From contig NZ_QKQS01000023.1 in assembly GCF_003226555.1 (NCBI RefSeq), positions 1,183,263 through 1,247,262 on the forward strand: a DNA stretch of 64,000 nucleotides, given 5' to 3'. The position numbers and the translations under genes are program-made. This stretch comes from Rhodopseudomonas palustris. GTDB taxonomy: Bacteria > Pseudomonadota > Alphaproteobacteria > Rhizobiales > Xanthobacteraceae. Below, one piece after another: positions 29,498 to 38,044 of this stretch. Each line of letters begins with the position of its first letter. The stretch's first letter is position 1. The notes under the pieces were generated by a model. That model saw nothing but the letters and a program-made list of their open reading frames with translations, had not been told where the DNA came from and ran no database searches.

Positions 29498-30492
29498 GGT
29501 GCCGAGAACCTCAGGGTCTTGCCGCCGGAAAGATCGACCGTGGCAAAGCCGGTGGCGGCAAGGCCGCGCCCGGCGCAGTCGCCCTGTTCGCCGATCTCGA
29601 ATTTGCTGTCGCGGGTGCACAGTGTGGTGCCGCCGCCCCAATTCAGCGCGCGGCCCTTGATGCTGACCGGCCGGCCGCTGCCGTCGACCGCCTCGGCGAA
29701 GCTGAACACCCGCTTCGGCTGTGCGCCGAGGTCGGGGCGCAGGCACTCGCCGGGCGCGACGCCGTACCAGCCGCGGCTGGTGATGGTCTTGCCGTCGTCC
29801 TCGCCGACCGCCGCCATGATCTTGTACTTGGTGTCGTTGCACCAGGTCAGGCCGCTTCCGGTCGGCTGCTGCACGGCCTTGATCATCACGTCGAAAAAAT
29901 CCGGCGCATCGACGATTTCCGGCTTCAGTCCGCGACTCTTGAGAAATGCGGCCAGCGCCGCCTGCGTCTTCGGGCCGTCGACGCCGTCGATCGGCGAAGC
30001 GTCGTAACCGGCGATCAGCAGCAGCCGCTGGATCGCGGCGAGCTTGGCCTGCTCGTCGTCGTAGCCGGAATCCTCCGCCAGATATGCGATCTTGTTGCCG
30101 TCCTCGGTGTCGGTCGGCTTGATCTCGGTGAAGGAGGCCAGCGTCTGGCTGCCGCGGCATTGCCGCGCGGCGGCGATGACGAAATTGTCCTCGGCGACGC
30201 ACAGCCGGTCGGTGCCGTTCTGCGGCAGCGGTGAGGCGCCGTACAGCGGCAGCACCCGGGCGTTCAGCATGATCTTGTCGGCGTTGAGCGCGCCCTGCAC
30301 CACGACGCGGCATTGCGCCGGATCGATCCGCAGCCAGCCGCGCGTGGCCGTGGCGCCGCTCGAATCCACCCCGATCGCCGCCTCGACCACGTAGCTCATG
30401 CGGTTGCAGAGCTTGAGATCGGCGTGGGCGGCGGAGGTGATCGTGAGCAAGGTCAGGATAGTCAGCTTGGCCCGCCACGCGCACCACCTCAT
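29494..30492 (-). CDS. Secreted DUF1036 protein with peptidoglycan-binding-like module
   Basis: The product has 332 residues. A signal peptide (MRWCAWRAKLTILTLLTITSAAHA) is followed by a DUF1036 copy (LKLCNRMSYVVEAAIG...RGWLRIDPAQC), a PG_binding_1-like helical segment (LAAIQRLLLIAGYDASPIDGVDGPKTQAALAAFL, in parts, about 175-210), and a second DUF1036 copy (LTWCNDTKYKIMAAVG...RGWYGVAPGEC). Function is unknown; periplasmic, possibly wall-associated. The ATG 30492 lies in the edge of a palindromic repeat. Confidence 0.8.
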   Translation of the reverse strand: MRWCAWRAKLTILTLLTITSAAHADLKLCNRMSYVVEAAIGVDSSGATATRGWLRIDPAQCRVVVQGALNADKIMLNARVLPLYGASPLPQNGTDRLCVAEDNFVIAAARQCRGSQTLASFTEIKPTDTEDGNKIAYLAEDSGYDDEQAKLAAIQRLLLIAGYDASPIDGVDGPKTQAALAAFLKSRGLKPEIVDAPDFFDVMIKAVQQPTGSGLTWCNDTKYKIMAAVGEDDGKTITSRGWYGVAPGECLRPDLGAQPKRVFSFAEAVDGSGRPVSIKGRALNWGGGTTLCTRDSKFEIGEQGDCAGRGLAATGFATVDLSGGKTLRFSAP

Positions 30493-30601
30493 GGTGAGGA
30501 GGCGCGCGCAGCGCGCCGTCTCGAACCATGTTGCCGCGCGGCCATCCTTCGAGACGACTGGCTTCGCCCTTCGGACGCAGCCAGTCTCCTCAGGATGAGG
30601 G
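30486..30601. repeat. CCTCATGGTGAGGAG...CTCCTCAGGATGAGG palindromic repeat
   Basis: Outer arms CCTCATGGTGAGGAG and CTCCTCAGGATGAGG, inner CGTCTCGAACCATG / CCATCCTTCGAGACG. It overlaps the first codons of the DUF1036 gene, so it may have supplied or moved that gene's start. Confidence 0.7.
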
Positions 30602-30660
30602 CTATGGTAGTGGATAGACTGTCGAACGAGTAGCAGAGGGTGCGCCGCGCCGAGCCCCTT

Positions 30661-30697
30661 CGTCAGGCCGGGACGAGCCCGGCCATGACGGGTCTGA
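30661..30697. repeat. Short GCCGGG...CCCGGC repeat
   Basis: CGTCAGGCCGGGACGAGCC followed by CGGCCATGACG forms a hairpin GGCCGGG / CCCGGCC in the gap downstream of argB. It may act as a terminator for argB. Confidence 0.55.
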
Positions 30698-30713
30698 TCG
30701 TTAGCGCCTCGCA

Positions 30714-31610
30714 TCACTTGTGGATCAGCGTGCCGGTGCCCTGGTTGGTGAACAGTTCGAGCAGCACGGCGTGCGGTACCTTGCCGTCGAGAATGACGAC
30801 GCCTTCGACGCCCTGTTCGAGCGCGTAGATGCAGGTCTCGACCTTGGGGATCATGCCGCCCGAGATGGTGCCGTCGGCGATCAGCTTGCGGGCGTCCTTG
30901 ATCGACAGTTCGGGGATCAGCTTCTTGTTCTGATCGAGCACGCCCGGGACGTCGGTGAGCAACAGTAGGCGCTTGGCTTTCAGCGCGCCGGCGACGGCAC
31001 CTGCGAAGGTGTCGGCATTGACGTTGAAGGTCTGGCCGCTCGACGAGGTCGCCAGCGGCGCCAGCACCGGGATCAGCTCGTGGCCGATCAGCTGGTTGAG
31101 CAGGGTGAGGTCGACCTTCTCGGGTTCGCCGACGAAGCCGAGATCGATCACTTCCTCGATCCGCGAATCCGGATCGACCATGGTGCGCGTCGCCTTGGTG
31201 GCCGACACCATGTTGCCGTCCTTGCCGCACAGGCCGACCGCCTTGCCGCCGGCCTCGTTGATGTAGCCGACGAGCTGCTTGTTGATCGAGCCGGCCAGCA
31301 CCATCTCGACGATCTCGATGGTGGCGGCGTCGGTGATGCGCAGGCCGGCGGCGAATTCCGATTTGATGCCGAGGCGCTTGAGCATCTGCGCGATCTGCGG
31401 GCCGCCGCCGTGCACCACGACCGGGTTCACCGCGGTCTGCTCCAAGAGCACGATGTCGCGGGCGAACGCCTTGGCGGTGTCCTCGGCGCCCATGGCGTGG
31501 CCGCCGTATTTGATGACGATGGTTTCCTCGTCGTAGCGCTGCATATGCGGCAGCGCTTCGGACAGAATCCGGGCCTGATCGAGCGGGCTGATGACGGGCG
31601 CGTCGGTCAT
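30714..31610 (-). CDS. argB: Acetylglutamate kinase
   Basis: This is the second step of arginine synthesis, phosphorylation of N-acetylglutamate. The product has 298 residues. IKYGGHAMG is the phosphate loop, followed by [22 protein letters not shown] and [15 protein letters not shown]. The N-terminal helix that lets Arg-sensitive enzymes form hexamers appears present (residues 1-20), so feedback inhibition by arginine is likely. ATG 31610. Confidence 0.96.
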   Translation of the reverse strand: MTDAPVISPLDQARILSEALPHMQRYDEETIVIKYGGHAMGAEDTAKAFARDIVLLEQTAVNPVVVHGGGPQIAQMLKRLGIKSEFAAGLRITDAATIEIVEMVLAGSINKQLVGYINEAGGKAVGLCGKDGNMVSATKATRTMVDPDSRIEEVIDLGFVGEPEKVDLTLLNQLIGHELIPVLAPLATSSSGQTFNVNADTFAGAVAGALKAKRLLLLTDVPGVLDQNKKLIPELSIKDARKLIADGTISGGMIPKVETCIYALEQGVEGVVILDGKVPHAVLLELFTNQGTGTLIHK

Positions 31611-31723
31611 GAAGCGGTCTTTCGAGCTGAAGGGACGGTCTGAACGGGCAATTCCGAGGCCGGTGCGGCGGGACAGATCGCTAGCACTTCGGCGCGGCCG
31701 ATCCTAGAGGCCGCGAATGCGGG

Positions 31724-32098
31724 TCAGGACCCGCGCCGCGGCCACAGCGCGGCGACGGTGAGCAGCAGCCAGCTGCCGATCAGAATCGAGCCGCCGGTCG
31801 GTGCCGCCATCGGAAACAGGCCGTGGCCGGCGAATTGCCGCAGCGTCAGGTCGCCGGCGAACAACGCCGTGCCGAACACGAAGCCGAAGATCGCCGCCAG
31901 TCCCGGAATCCGGTGGGCGATGCCGCGCTCCACCAGCATCACCACCGCGGCGATCGCGCAGGCGTGAAACAGCGCCATCGACGAAGCCGGGCCGAGCCGT
32001 CCGGCATCCGGCACATGGGCGGCGGCGGCGGCGAGCGCCACGCCGGCGGCCCCGTACAGGCCGGCGATCGCAATCAGGAGGCGGAGGGCGGCGGTCAT
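31724..32098 (-). CDS. DUF423 membrane protein
   Basis: The product has 124 residues and four predicted membrane helices. It is the DUF423/YgdD family: IAGLYGAAGVALAAAAAH, ALFHACAIAAVVML and LFAGDLTLRQFAG. Function is unknown. Its ATG shares one base with the engB stop (TGATG at 32096-32100, minus strand), so it is translated with engB. Confidence 0.88.
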   Translation of the reverse strand: MTAALRLLIAIAGLYGAAGVALAAAAAHVPDAGRLGPASSMALFHACAIAAVVMLVERGIAHRIPGLAAIFGFVFGTALFAGDLTLRQFAGHGLFPMAAPTGGSILIGSWLLLTVAALWPRRGS

Positions 32099-32748
32099 CA
32101 GCGGCGCTCGTCGAGCAGGCGGATCATGGCGGCGCGCAGTTCCGGCATCCCGTCGCCGGTGCGCGAGGAGGTGGTGAGCACCTCGGGGAACGCGGCCGGA
32201 TGCCTGGCCAGCGCCGCGACGGTCGCGGTCACCCGCTCGGCGAGCTCGGCGGCTTTGACCTGGTCGGCCTTGGTCAGAACGATCTGGTAGCTGACGGCGG
32301 CCTTGTCGAGCGTCTTCAGGATGTCGAGGTCGACGTCCTTCAGCCCATGGCGGCCGTCGATCAGCACATAGACACGGGCCAGCGTGGCGCGGCCCTGCAG
32401 GAAATGGTGGATCAGCGAGGTCCAGGACGCGACCTTGGCCTTGGAGGCGGCGGCGTAGCCGTAGCCCGGCATGTCGACCAGCCGCAGCCCGGCATTGGGC
32501 GGACCTTCGAAGAAGATCAGCTCCTGGGTGCGGCCCGGCGTGTGCGAGGTTCGGGCCAGCGCGTTGCGCCCGGTCAGCGCGTTGATCAGGCTGGACTTGC
32601 CGACATTGGAGCGGCCCGCGAAGGCGATTTCGACGCTGCCCATCGGCGGCAGCGTCTCGATCGACGGCGACGCCCAGATGAAATGCCAGTCACCGGCGAA
32701 CATCTTGCGGCCGCGTTCGATCAGGTCGGCATCGATGGCGTCGGTCAT
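32098..32748 (-). CDS. engB: Ribosome biogenesis GTPase EngB/YsxC
   Basis: The product has 216 residues. G1 is GRSNVGKSS at 45-53, G3 is DMPGYGYA, and G4 is TKADQ. The family acts in assembly of the large ribosomal subunit and, in many bacteria, is essential. It follows yidC as in relatives, with a palindromic repeat in the 137-base gap. ATG 32748. Confidence 0.94.
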   Translation of the reverse strand: MTDAIDADLIERGRKMFAGDWHFIWASPSIETLPPMGSVEIAFAGRSNVGKSSLINALTGRNALARTSHTPGRTQELIFFEGPPNAGLRLVDMPGYGYAAASKAKVASWTSLIHHFLQGRATLARVYVLIDGRHGLKDVDLDILKTLDKAAVSYQIVLTKADQVKAAELAERVTATVAALARHPAAFPEVLTTSSRTGDGMPELRAAMIRLLDERR

Positions 32749-32774
32749 GCGGCGTCCGGGCTAGCAACAAATAA

Positions 32775-32881
32775 CGAGGTCATTCCGGGCGCCGCGCAGC
32801 CGCGAGCCCGGAGTCTCTTTTCACGCCGAAGCTCAGGATTCCGGGCTCGCGAGCTGACGCTCGCGCCCCGGAATGACCTCG
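32775..32881. repeat. Palindromic repeat, GGTCATTCCGGG family
   Basis: Arms CGAGGTCATTCCGGG and CCCGGAATGACCTCG are perfectly complementary and enclose GAGCCCGGAGTC / GATTCCGGGCTC. It lies between yidC and engB. Third copy of the 461-580 family. Confidence 0.8.
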
Positions 32882-32885
32882 AGGG

Positions 32886-34748
32886 TCAGGTCGACTTTTT
32901 CTTCTTCGCGAAGCTCGATCTCAGATTGTCCCAGAGCTCCACCCTGACGCCGTTGCGCTGCATGATGAAGGCCTGCTGCGCCACCGAGAGGGTGTTGTTC
33001 CAGGCCCAGTAGATCACCAGACCGGCCGGGAAGTGCGCCAGCATGAAGGTGAAGATCACCGGCATCCAGGCGAAGATCATCTGCTGGGTCGGATCCGGCG
33101 GCTGCGGGTTCAGCTTCATCTGGAACCACATCGTGAAGCCCATCACCAGCGGCCAGGCGCCGAGCACCAGATAGTGGCCGAGCACCGGGATCGCGGTCGG
33201 ATCGTAGGGGATCAGGCCGAACAGGTTGAAGATGTTGGTCGGGTCCGGCGCCGACAGGTCGTGAATCCAGCCGAAGAACGGCGCGTGCCGCATTTCGATG
33301 GTGACGAACAGCACCTTGTACAGCGAGAAGAACACCGGGATCTGCAGCAGGATCGGAAGACATCCGGCGACCGGATTGATCTTCTCCTTGCGGTAGATCT
33401 CCATCATCTCCTGCTGCTGCTTCACCTTGTCGTCGGGGTGACGCTCCTTGAGCGCGGCGAGCTGCGGCTGGATCGCCTTCATCTTCGCCATCGAGGCGTA
33501 GGACTTGTTGGCGAGCGGCAGGAACAACAGCTTGACCAGCACCGTCACCAGCAAAATGGCGACGCCGAAATTCCCCACCATGTGGAAGAAGAAGTCGAGC
33601 GCCAGGAACATCGGCTTGGTGATGAAGTAGAACCAGCCCCAGTCGATCAACAGGTCGAAGTGGTTCAGCCCGAGCTGGCGGTCGTAACCGCCGAGCCCAG
33701 CGAACGGAAAGTTGATGCCGACAACGCGCGCTTCCTTGGCGCCGGCGAACAGCCGGGCGTTGGCGGTGGCGGTGCCGCCGATCGGGATGACGCGGGCGTC
33801 TTCGAGATAGTCGGTCTGGTAAGTGGTGACTTTGCCGGTCTGGCTCGCCGAAAACCGCGCCTGGAGCTGCGCGTTGGTGTCGGGCAGCAGCGCCGAAGCC
33901 CAGTATTTGTCGGTGATGCCGAGCCAGCCGTTGGTAGCCTTGAGGCTCACCGATTTGGCTTCGTCGATCTTCTTGTAGGAGTATTCCTGCAGGCCGTGCT
34001 CGCCGAGATAGCCGATCAGGCCTTCGTGTAGGATGTAGTAGCCTTCGACGTGCGGGGTGCCGTGGCGCGAGATCAGCGCGAACGGATACAGCGTCACCGG
34101 GGCGCCGCCGGTGTTGGTGACGTCGTCCTTGACGGTGAACAGATAGCGGTCGTCGACGGTGATCTGGCGGCGGAAGGTCAGGCCTTCGCCATTGTCCCAA
34201 GTCAGCGTGATCGGATGAGTCGGCGTCAGCGCGCCCGAGCCTTCCTGAGTCCACACTGTGTTGTGGTCCGGCAGCTTGACGTTGGTGCCGGCGGCGCCGA
34301 CCCAGCCGAACTCGGCATAATAGGGCTTGTCGCTGCCCGACGGCGAGAACAGCTCGATCGGCGGCGATTTCGGATCGACCGTCTCGCGATATTGCGTCAG
34401 CGCCAGATCGTCGATCCGGGCGCCTTTCAGCGCGATCGAGCCGGCCAGGCGCGGGGTTTCGACCTTGATCCGCGGCCCGGCGGCGAGCGCCGCTTCGCGG
34501 CTGACGGTCGGAGCGGCGGACGGCTGCGGGCTGGACGGGGCAGCGGCGTTAGGAGCGCCGGGAGTTGCCGGCGTCGCGGCCGACGGCGCGGTGCTGTCTT
34601 GGGGCTTCGCGGCCTGCTGTTGCTGCTGCTGAGCCTGCTGGGCGGCGCGCTGCTTCTCCATCTGCGGGATGTTGAAGAAGTATTGCCAGCCGAGCAGCAC
34701 GAGGCCCGACAGAACGACGGCGAGAATGGTGTTGCGATTGTCGGACAT
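32886..34748 (-). CDS. yidC: Membrane protein insertase YidC
   Basis: YidC inserts and folds inner-membrane proteins, alone or with SecYEG. The product has 620 residues. It has an N-terminal membrane anchor (NTILAVVLSGLVLLGWQYFF), a Gln/Ala/Pro-rich linker, a large periplasmic domain (about 90-380), and a C-terminal five-helix core with NFGVAILLVTVLVKLLFLPL, GCLPILLQIPVFFSLYKVL and a basic tail FAKKKKST. It lies 16 bases downstream of rnpA; no yidD gene separates them. Confidence 0.96.
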   Translation of the reverse strand: MSDNRNTILAVVLSGLVLLGWQYFFNIPQMEKQRAAQQAQQQQQQAAKPQDSTAPSAATPATPGAPNAAAPSSPQPSAAPTVSREAALAAGPRIKVETPRLAGSIALKGARIDDLALTQYRETVDPKSPPIELFSPSGSDKPYYAEFGWVGAAGTNVKLPDHNTVWTQEGSGALTPTHPITLTWDNGEGLTFRRQITVDDRYLFTVKDDVTNTGGAPVTLYPFALISRHGTPHVEGYYILHEGLIGYLGEHGLQEYSYKKIDEAKSVSLKATNGWLGITDKYWASALLPDTNAQLQARFSASQTGKVTTYQTDYLEDARVIPIGGTATANARLFAGAKEARVVGINFPFAGLGGYDRQLGLNHFDLLIDWGWFYFITKPMFLALDFFFHMVGNFGVAILLVTVLVKLLFLPLANKSYASMAKMKAIQPQLAALKERHPDDKVKQQQEMMEIYRKEKINPVAGCLPILLQIPVFFSLYKVLFVTIEMRHAPFFGWIHDLSAPDPTNIFNLFGLIPYDPTAIPVLGHYLVLGAWPLVMGFTMWFQMKLNPQPPDPTQQMIFAWMPVIFTFMLAHFPAGLVIYWAWNNTLSVAQQAFIMQRNGVRVELWDNLRSSFAKKKKST

Positions 34749-34764
34749 CGTCGGGTCTCGTCAC

Positions 34765-35109
34765 TCACGCAGGTTTGGGTGATCGCCGCGACAGTCGCTC
34801 GAGCGCGGAGCGCAGATCGCCGAGCATGACGGCAAAGTCGCGGCTCAGTGCCGCGCGGCGTCCGACCAGCACATAGTCGCTGTGCGGCAGCAGAAAACCG
34901 CGATCCGTCCGCTTCACCAATTCGCGCAGTCTGCGTCGAATTCGATTGCGTTCGGTCGCGGTGCCGATTTTCTTGGTTACGGTGAAGCCGACCCGGATCG
35001 GACCCTGATCTGCGCGGTGCAGGCTTTGCAGCACGAAGGCAGGGGCGTTGATCCGCAGCCCGCCGGCAACGGCGATGAAATCCGCCCGCTGCCGTAACCG
35101 CTCCATCAA
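34765..35109 (-). CDS. rnpA: Ribonuclease P protein component
   Basis: This is the basic protein subunit of RNase P, for 5' tRNA maturation. The product has 114 residues. The RNR motif is present as ERNRIRRRLRELV, with RVGFTVTKKIGTATERN before it. ATG 35109 or ATG 35106 could initiate. It sits 20 bases after rpmH in the classical order rpmH-rnpA-yidC. Confidence 0.93.
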   Translation of the reverse strand: MMERLRQRADFIAVAGGLRINAPAFVLQSLHRADQGPIRVGFTVTKKIGTATERNRIRRRLRELVKRTDRGFLLPHSDYVLVGRRAALSRDFAVMLGDLRSALERLSRRSPKPA

Positions 35110-35129
35110 CAGGTTCCGGGCAAGCCCGC

Positions 35130-35264
35130 TCAGGCGCTCAGACGCTTGCGTCCGCGGGCGCGGCGCGCCGCCAGCACCTTGCGGCCACCGGTGGTGGCGA
35201 GACGGGCACGAAAGCCGTGACGGCGCTTGCGCACCAATTTGCTGGGTTGATAAGTCCGCTTCAC
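35130..35264 (-). CDS. rpmH: 50S ribosomal protein L34
   Basis: The product has 44 residues. It is a very basic protein, [18 protein letters not shown] at the start, then [15 protein letters not shown] and a terminal KRLSA. It starts with GTG at 35264 after GGAGAACGACCC. The length and sequence match L34 fully. It heads the rnpA-yidC cluster, and a near-consensus sigma-70 promoter lies about 155 bases upstream. Confidence 0.96.
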   Translation of the reverse strand: MKRTYQPSKLVRKRRHGFRARLATTGGRKVLAARRARGRKRLSA

Positions 35265-35584
35265 GGGTCGTTCTCCGTTGCCGGGTCAGTTATTCACCGG
35301 GTCAGTTAGTCATCAGTGGTGGGTAAGCCCGGTGATGCCGGCCCACAGATGAGCCGGATGCAGCCCAAAAATGAACCGCCCCGGGCAGAGCCGGGTCATC
35401 GCGGACAGTTGGCGCGGCTTATACGGGAGCGTCCTGTTTTCGTCAATTGCGCCCGTCGCCGCTTCGGCGATGTCGAAGCCGGGCGAGGTGCTGCCGCGCG
35501 GGCGGTCCCGCGGGCGCCGTGATCACGCATGAGAAAACGGTAATTTGACCTCTTTCCGGCAAAGGAGCATCTTGACTTTAGACA
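35265..35584. other. rpmH / histidine-kinase divergent region
   Basis: This is 320 bases with no gene. It holds the rpmH promoter (35418-35446) and its leader of roughly 147 bases, with several GC hairpins (for example GCCCGGTGATGCCGGGC-like at 35328-35345). For the plus-strand kinase gene I see no clear promoter. Confidence 0.5.
35418..35446 (-). promoter_or_regulatory. Probable sigma-70 promoter of rpmH-rnpA-yidC
   Basis: On the minus strand, TTGACG (35446-35441) and TATAAG (35423-35418) are separated by exactly 17 bases. It is well placed to drive rpmH. Confidence 0.7.
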
Positions 35585-37120
35585 ATGTCGCGAATCCGGC
35601 CCGATGCGGGCGGCGGGGAGCAGGGCCGAGAGCGAGGTTCGGTGCAGAGCACGGACAGACAGCCGGAGACGCATGCTTGGCGGCGCGGCCTGGAGCCCAA
35701 GATCGGGCTGTCCGGCAAGCTGCTGCTGCTGACGATTCCGCTGATCCTGATCGCCGAAATCCTGATCTACGTACCGTCGATCGCCAACTACCGGCTGAAC
35801 CGGCTGAACGACCGTCTGGCGGCCGCCAATACGGCGGCGCTGGTGCTGGACGCTTCGCCCTCGGGGCGGGTGCCGGACTCGCTGGCCAAGCAGATTCTCG
35901 ACTCGATCGAAGCACGCGCGGTGGCGATCAAGATGGGGCAGCAGCGCCGGCTGCTCGCCAGCTCCGATCTGCCGACCAAGGTCGATCACGTCGTCGACAT
36001 GCGCCACGTCACGCCCTGGGGGGCGATCCTGGATTCCTTCGTGGTGATGCTGGAAAGCGGTAATCCGGCGATCCGGGTGATCGGTCCGGCCGAAGGCAAT
36101 GCCGAATTCATCGAAGTGGTGATCGACGCCGCGCCGCTGCGCAACGCGATGTACCGGTTCTCGTCCAATCTGCTGCTGGTGTCGCTGACCATCACCAGCC
36201 TGACCACGGCGCTGATCTATCTGGCGCTGCACTTCCTGTTCGTGCGGCCGATGCGGCGGCTGACCGCCAATATGGTGAACTTCCGCCGCGATCCGGAAAG
36301 CCCGGCCTCGATCGTGGTGCCGGGGCCGCGCGGCGACGAGATCGGCCTCGCCGAGCGCGAATTGTCGGACATGCAGCGCGATCTGGTGTCGATGCTGCAT
36401 CAGAAGAGCCGGCTCGCCGCGCTCGGGCTGGCGGTATCGAAGATCAACCACGATCTGCGCAATTTGCTGGCGTCGTCGCAGCTGCTGTCCGACCAGCTCT
36501 CCAGCTTGCCGGACCCGCGGGTGCAGCGGTTCGCGCCCAAGCTGGTGCGCTCGCTGGAGCGGGCGATCGCGTTCTGCCAGTCGACGCTGTCCTACGGCCG
36601 CGCCCAGGAGGCGGCGCCGGACCGTCGCTCGATCCTGATCGAGCCGTTGGTCAACGACGTCCGCGAAACCGCCGGGCTCGCCGACGAGGCTGCGATCACC
36701 TGGGTGAGCGCGATCGAGCGCGGCCTGACCATCGACGCCGACCCCGATCAGCTGTTCCGGGTGCTGCTCAATCTGGTGCGCAACGCTGCGCAGGCGCTGG
36801 AAAGCCTGCCGCGCGGCGACGCCAATCTGCTGCAGATTCGCATCACCGGCCGCCGCGAAGGCTCGGTGACGGTGCTGGAGGTCTCCGATACCGGCCCCGG
36901 CGTCCCGCAGAAGGCGCGCGACCACCTGTTCGAGGCGTTCCACGGCTCGGTGCGGGCCGGTGGGTCGGGGCTCGGCCTTGCGATCGCGGCCGAGCTGGTA
37001 CGGGCCCATGGCGGCGAGATCAACCTGGTCGAGGGCACCATCGGCGCCACCTTCCGGATCTCGATCCCCGACCGCCCAGTCGATCTGCACAGTTTGCGCA
37101 ACGAACGCGCCCGCGCCTGA
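35585..37120 (+). CDS. Membrane sensor histidine kinase, orphan
   Basis: The product has 511 residues. Membrane segment 1 is at about 45-65 (KLLLLTIPLILIAEILIYVPSI), a periplasmic sensor follows (about 66-190), then membrane segment 2 (LLLVSLTITSLTTALIYLAL), a HAMP-like linker, and the kinase core. The H box is SKINHDLRNLLASSQ, N box LFRVLLNLVRNAAQAL, G1 DTGPGVP and G2 GSGLGLAIAAEL. No response regulator is adjacent, so the partner is unknown. ATG 35585 is chosen; Val 35642 is a weaker alternative. Confidence 0.88.
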   Translation: MSRIRPDAGGGEQGRERGSVQSTDRQPETHAWRRGLEPKIGLSGKLLLLTIPLILIAEILIYVPSIANYRLNRLNDRLAAANTAALVLDASPSGRVPDSLAKQILDSIEARAVAIKMGQQRRLLASSDLPTKVDHVVDMRHVTPWGAILDSFVVMLESGNPAIRVIGPAEGNAEFIEVVIDAAPLRNAMYRFSSNLLLVSLTITSLTTALIYLALHFLFVRPMRRLTANMVNFRRDPESPASIVVPGPRGDEIGLAERELSDMQRDLVSMLHQKSRLAALGLAVSKINHDLRNLLASSQLLSDQLSSLPDPRVQRFAPKLVRSLERAIAFCQSTLSYGRAQEAAPDRRSILIEPLVNDVRETAGLADEAAITWVSAIERGLTIDADPDQLFRVLLNLVRNAAQALESLPRGDANLLQIRITGRREGSVTVLEVSDTGPGVPQKARDHLFEAFHGSVRAGGSGLGLAIAAELVRAHGGEINLVEGTIGATFRISIPDRPVDLHSLRNERARA

Positions 37121-37445
37121 CCCGAGTTCGTCTTCTCGGATGGAAGCGCCGGTCCATGCGGAATTTGGGGCGGTCTGCGCGGGCAGGCTGCGCCGCCGCG
37201 ATCCGGAGCCGTCTCCGGGCCGACGCTTTCGCGCACTGTGCGGCCCCGCCCAGTGCTGAAGCCAACGGTTTTTCCCGGCGGGAATCGCAGCGCCGCAGGC
37301 GTCGTCGTCAATCCGTCAGAAAAGAGCTGCCGCGGCGCTTGCCAATCCGGATCGGAGCCGCTAGCTATGGCGGCCTTCGCAGCGCTTCGCCGCTGCGGAA
37401 CGCCGGCGGCTCCAGGCCTCAACGCCAAGCGAGCCCGCGGCAGAC

Positions 37446-37522
37446 GCGCCCGTAGCTCAGCTGGATAGAGCACCAGACTACGAATCTGGGGGTCAGAGGT
37501 TCGAATCCTTTCGGGCGCGCCA
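37446..37522 (+). tRNA. tRNA-Arg (anticodon ACG)
   Basis: This is a 77-base cloverleaf. Acceptor GCGCCCG pairs with CGGGCGC (37512-37518), discriminator G, encoded CCA at 37520-37522. The anticodon arm is CCAGA-CTACGAA-TCTGG with ACG in the loop, and the T arm has GGTTCGAATCC. The A+T-rich island begins just beyond it, which makes its 3' end the likely integration site. Confidence 0.96.
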
Positions 37523-38044
37523 TTAATGGATTGATCGGAAAGGCGTTTTTTATGCCTCCGAGGCCCCCTTCTAGCTTTGGCACGACGATCTTCGATCCTA
37601 TACCAACTTCATACCAATCCCGTCGATCAACGCTTTTTGGCTCCAAGCGCGCTGCGTCTCTGGGGCAAAAAGCGGCCGCGGCGGGTAGCGTTGCAAAAAG
37701 TTGCTGCGGCTGAAGGCTGTGCGGCGTGACCTCCCGAATGCTGGGTGTGGCCACGAAATTACGGTCCTTCCGGCAAAAATGCCGAATCCACTTTGATGCA
37801 CCACCTGTTGGTTGGCCCCGGCGCACCCACGAATTTCAGTCCTTAATGCGTTCAGGCCGAGTTGGTCCAAAGTCGGCTTTCTGCAAAACGGATCACCGCT
37901 CTCAAAGGCGCTGGACACGTGTATGGGGTGCAGGGAGTTTTGGGGCGAGGAAGCAGCGAAGCATCGGTGGATCGCTGCCGTCTCCTCGAAGGAACAACTA
38001 TAAAGAGTTTAACGCCTAGACTAAACTCTTGCGGGGGGCGAACC
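37523..38044 (+). other. tRNA-proximal gap of the island
   Basis: This is 522 bases without a convincing gene. Short open frames on both strands show no recognisable domain and no integrase signature (no R-HxxR-Y pattern). The last 60 bases shift to A+T-rich sequence and contain an inverted repeat before thyX. The segment may be a decayed integration module. Confidence 0.45.
38003..38030 (+). promoter_or_regulatory. 9-bp inverted repeat before thyX, possible operator
   Basis: AAGAGTTTA-(10 bases)-TAAACTCTT is a perfect inverted repeat ending 14 bases before the thyX start. It overlaps a TATAAA (37999-38004) that could be a -10 element; no good -35 is visible. It could be an operator or an RNA hairpin controlling the whole operon. 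Confidence 0.5.

Noticed and set aside
37419-37826. Minus-strand open frame containing MARPKGFEPLTPRF across tRNA-Arg
   Set aside because: This is the well-known artefact of reading the tRNA complement as protein; no domain lies outside the tRNA part.
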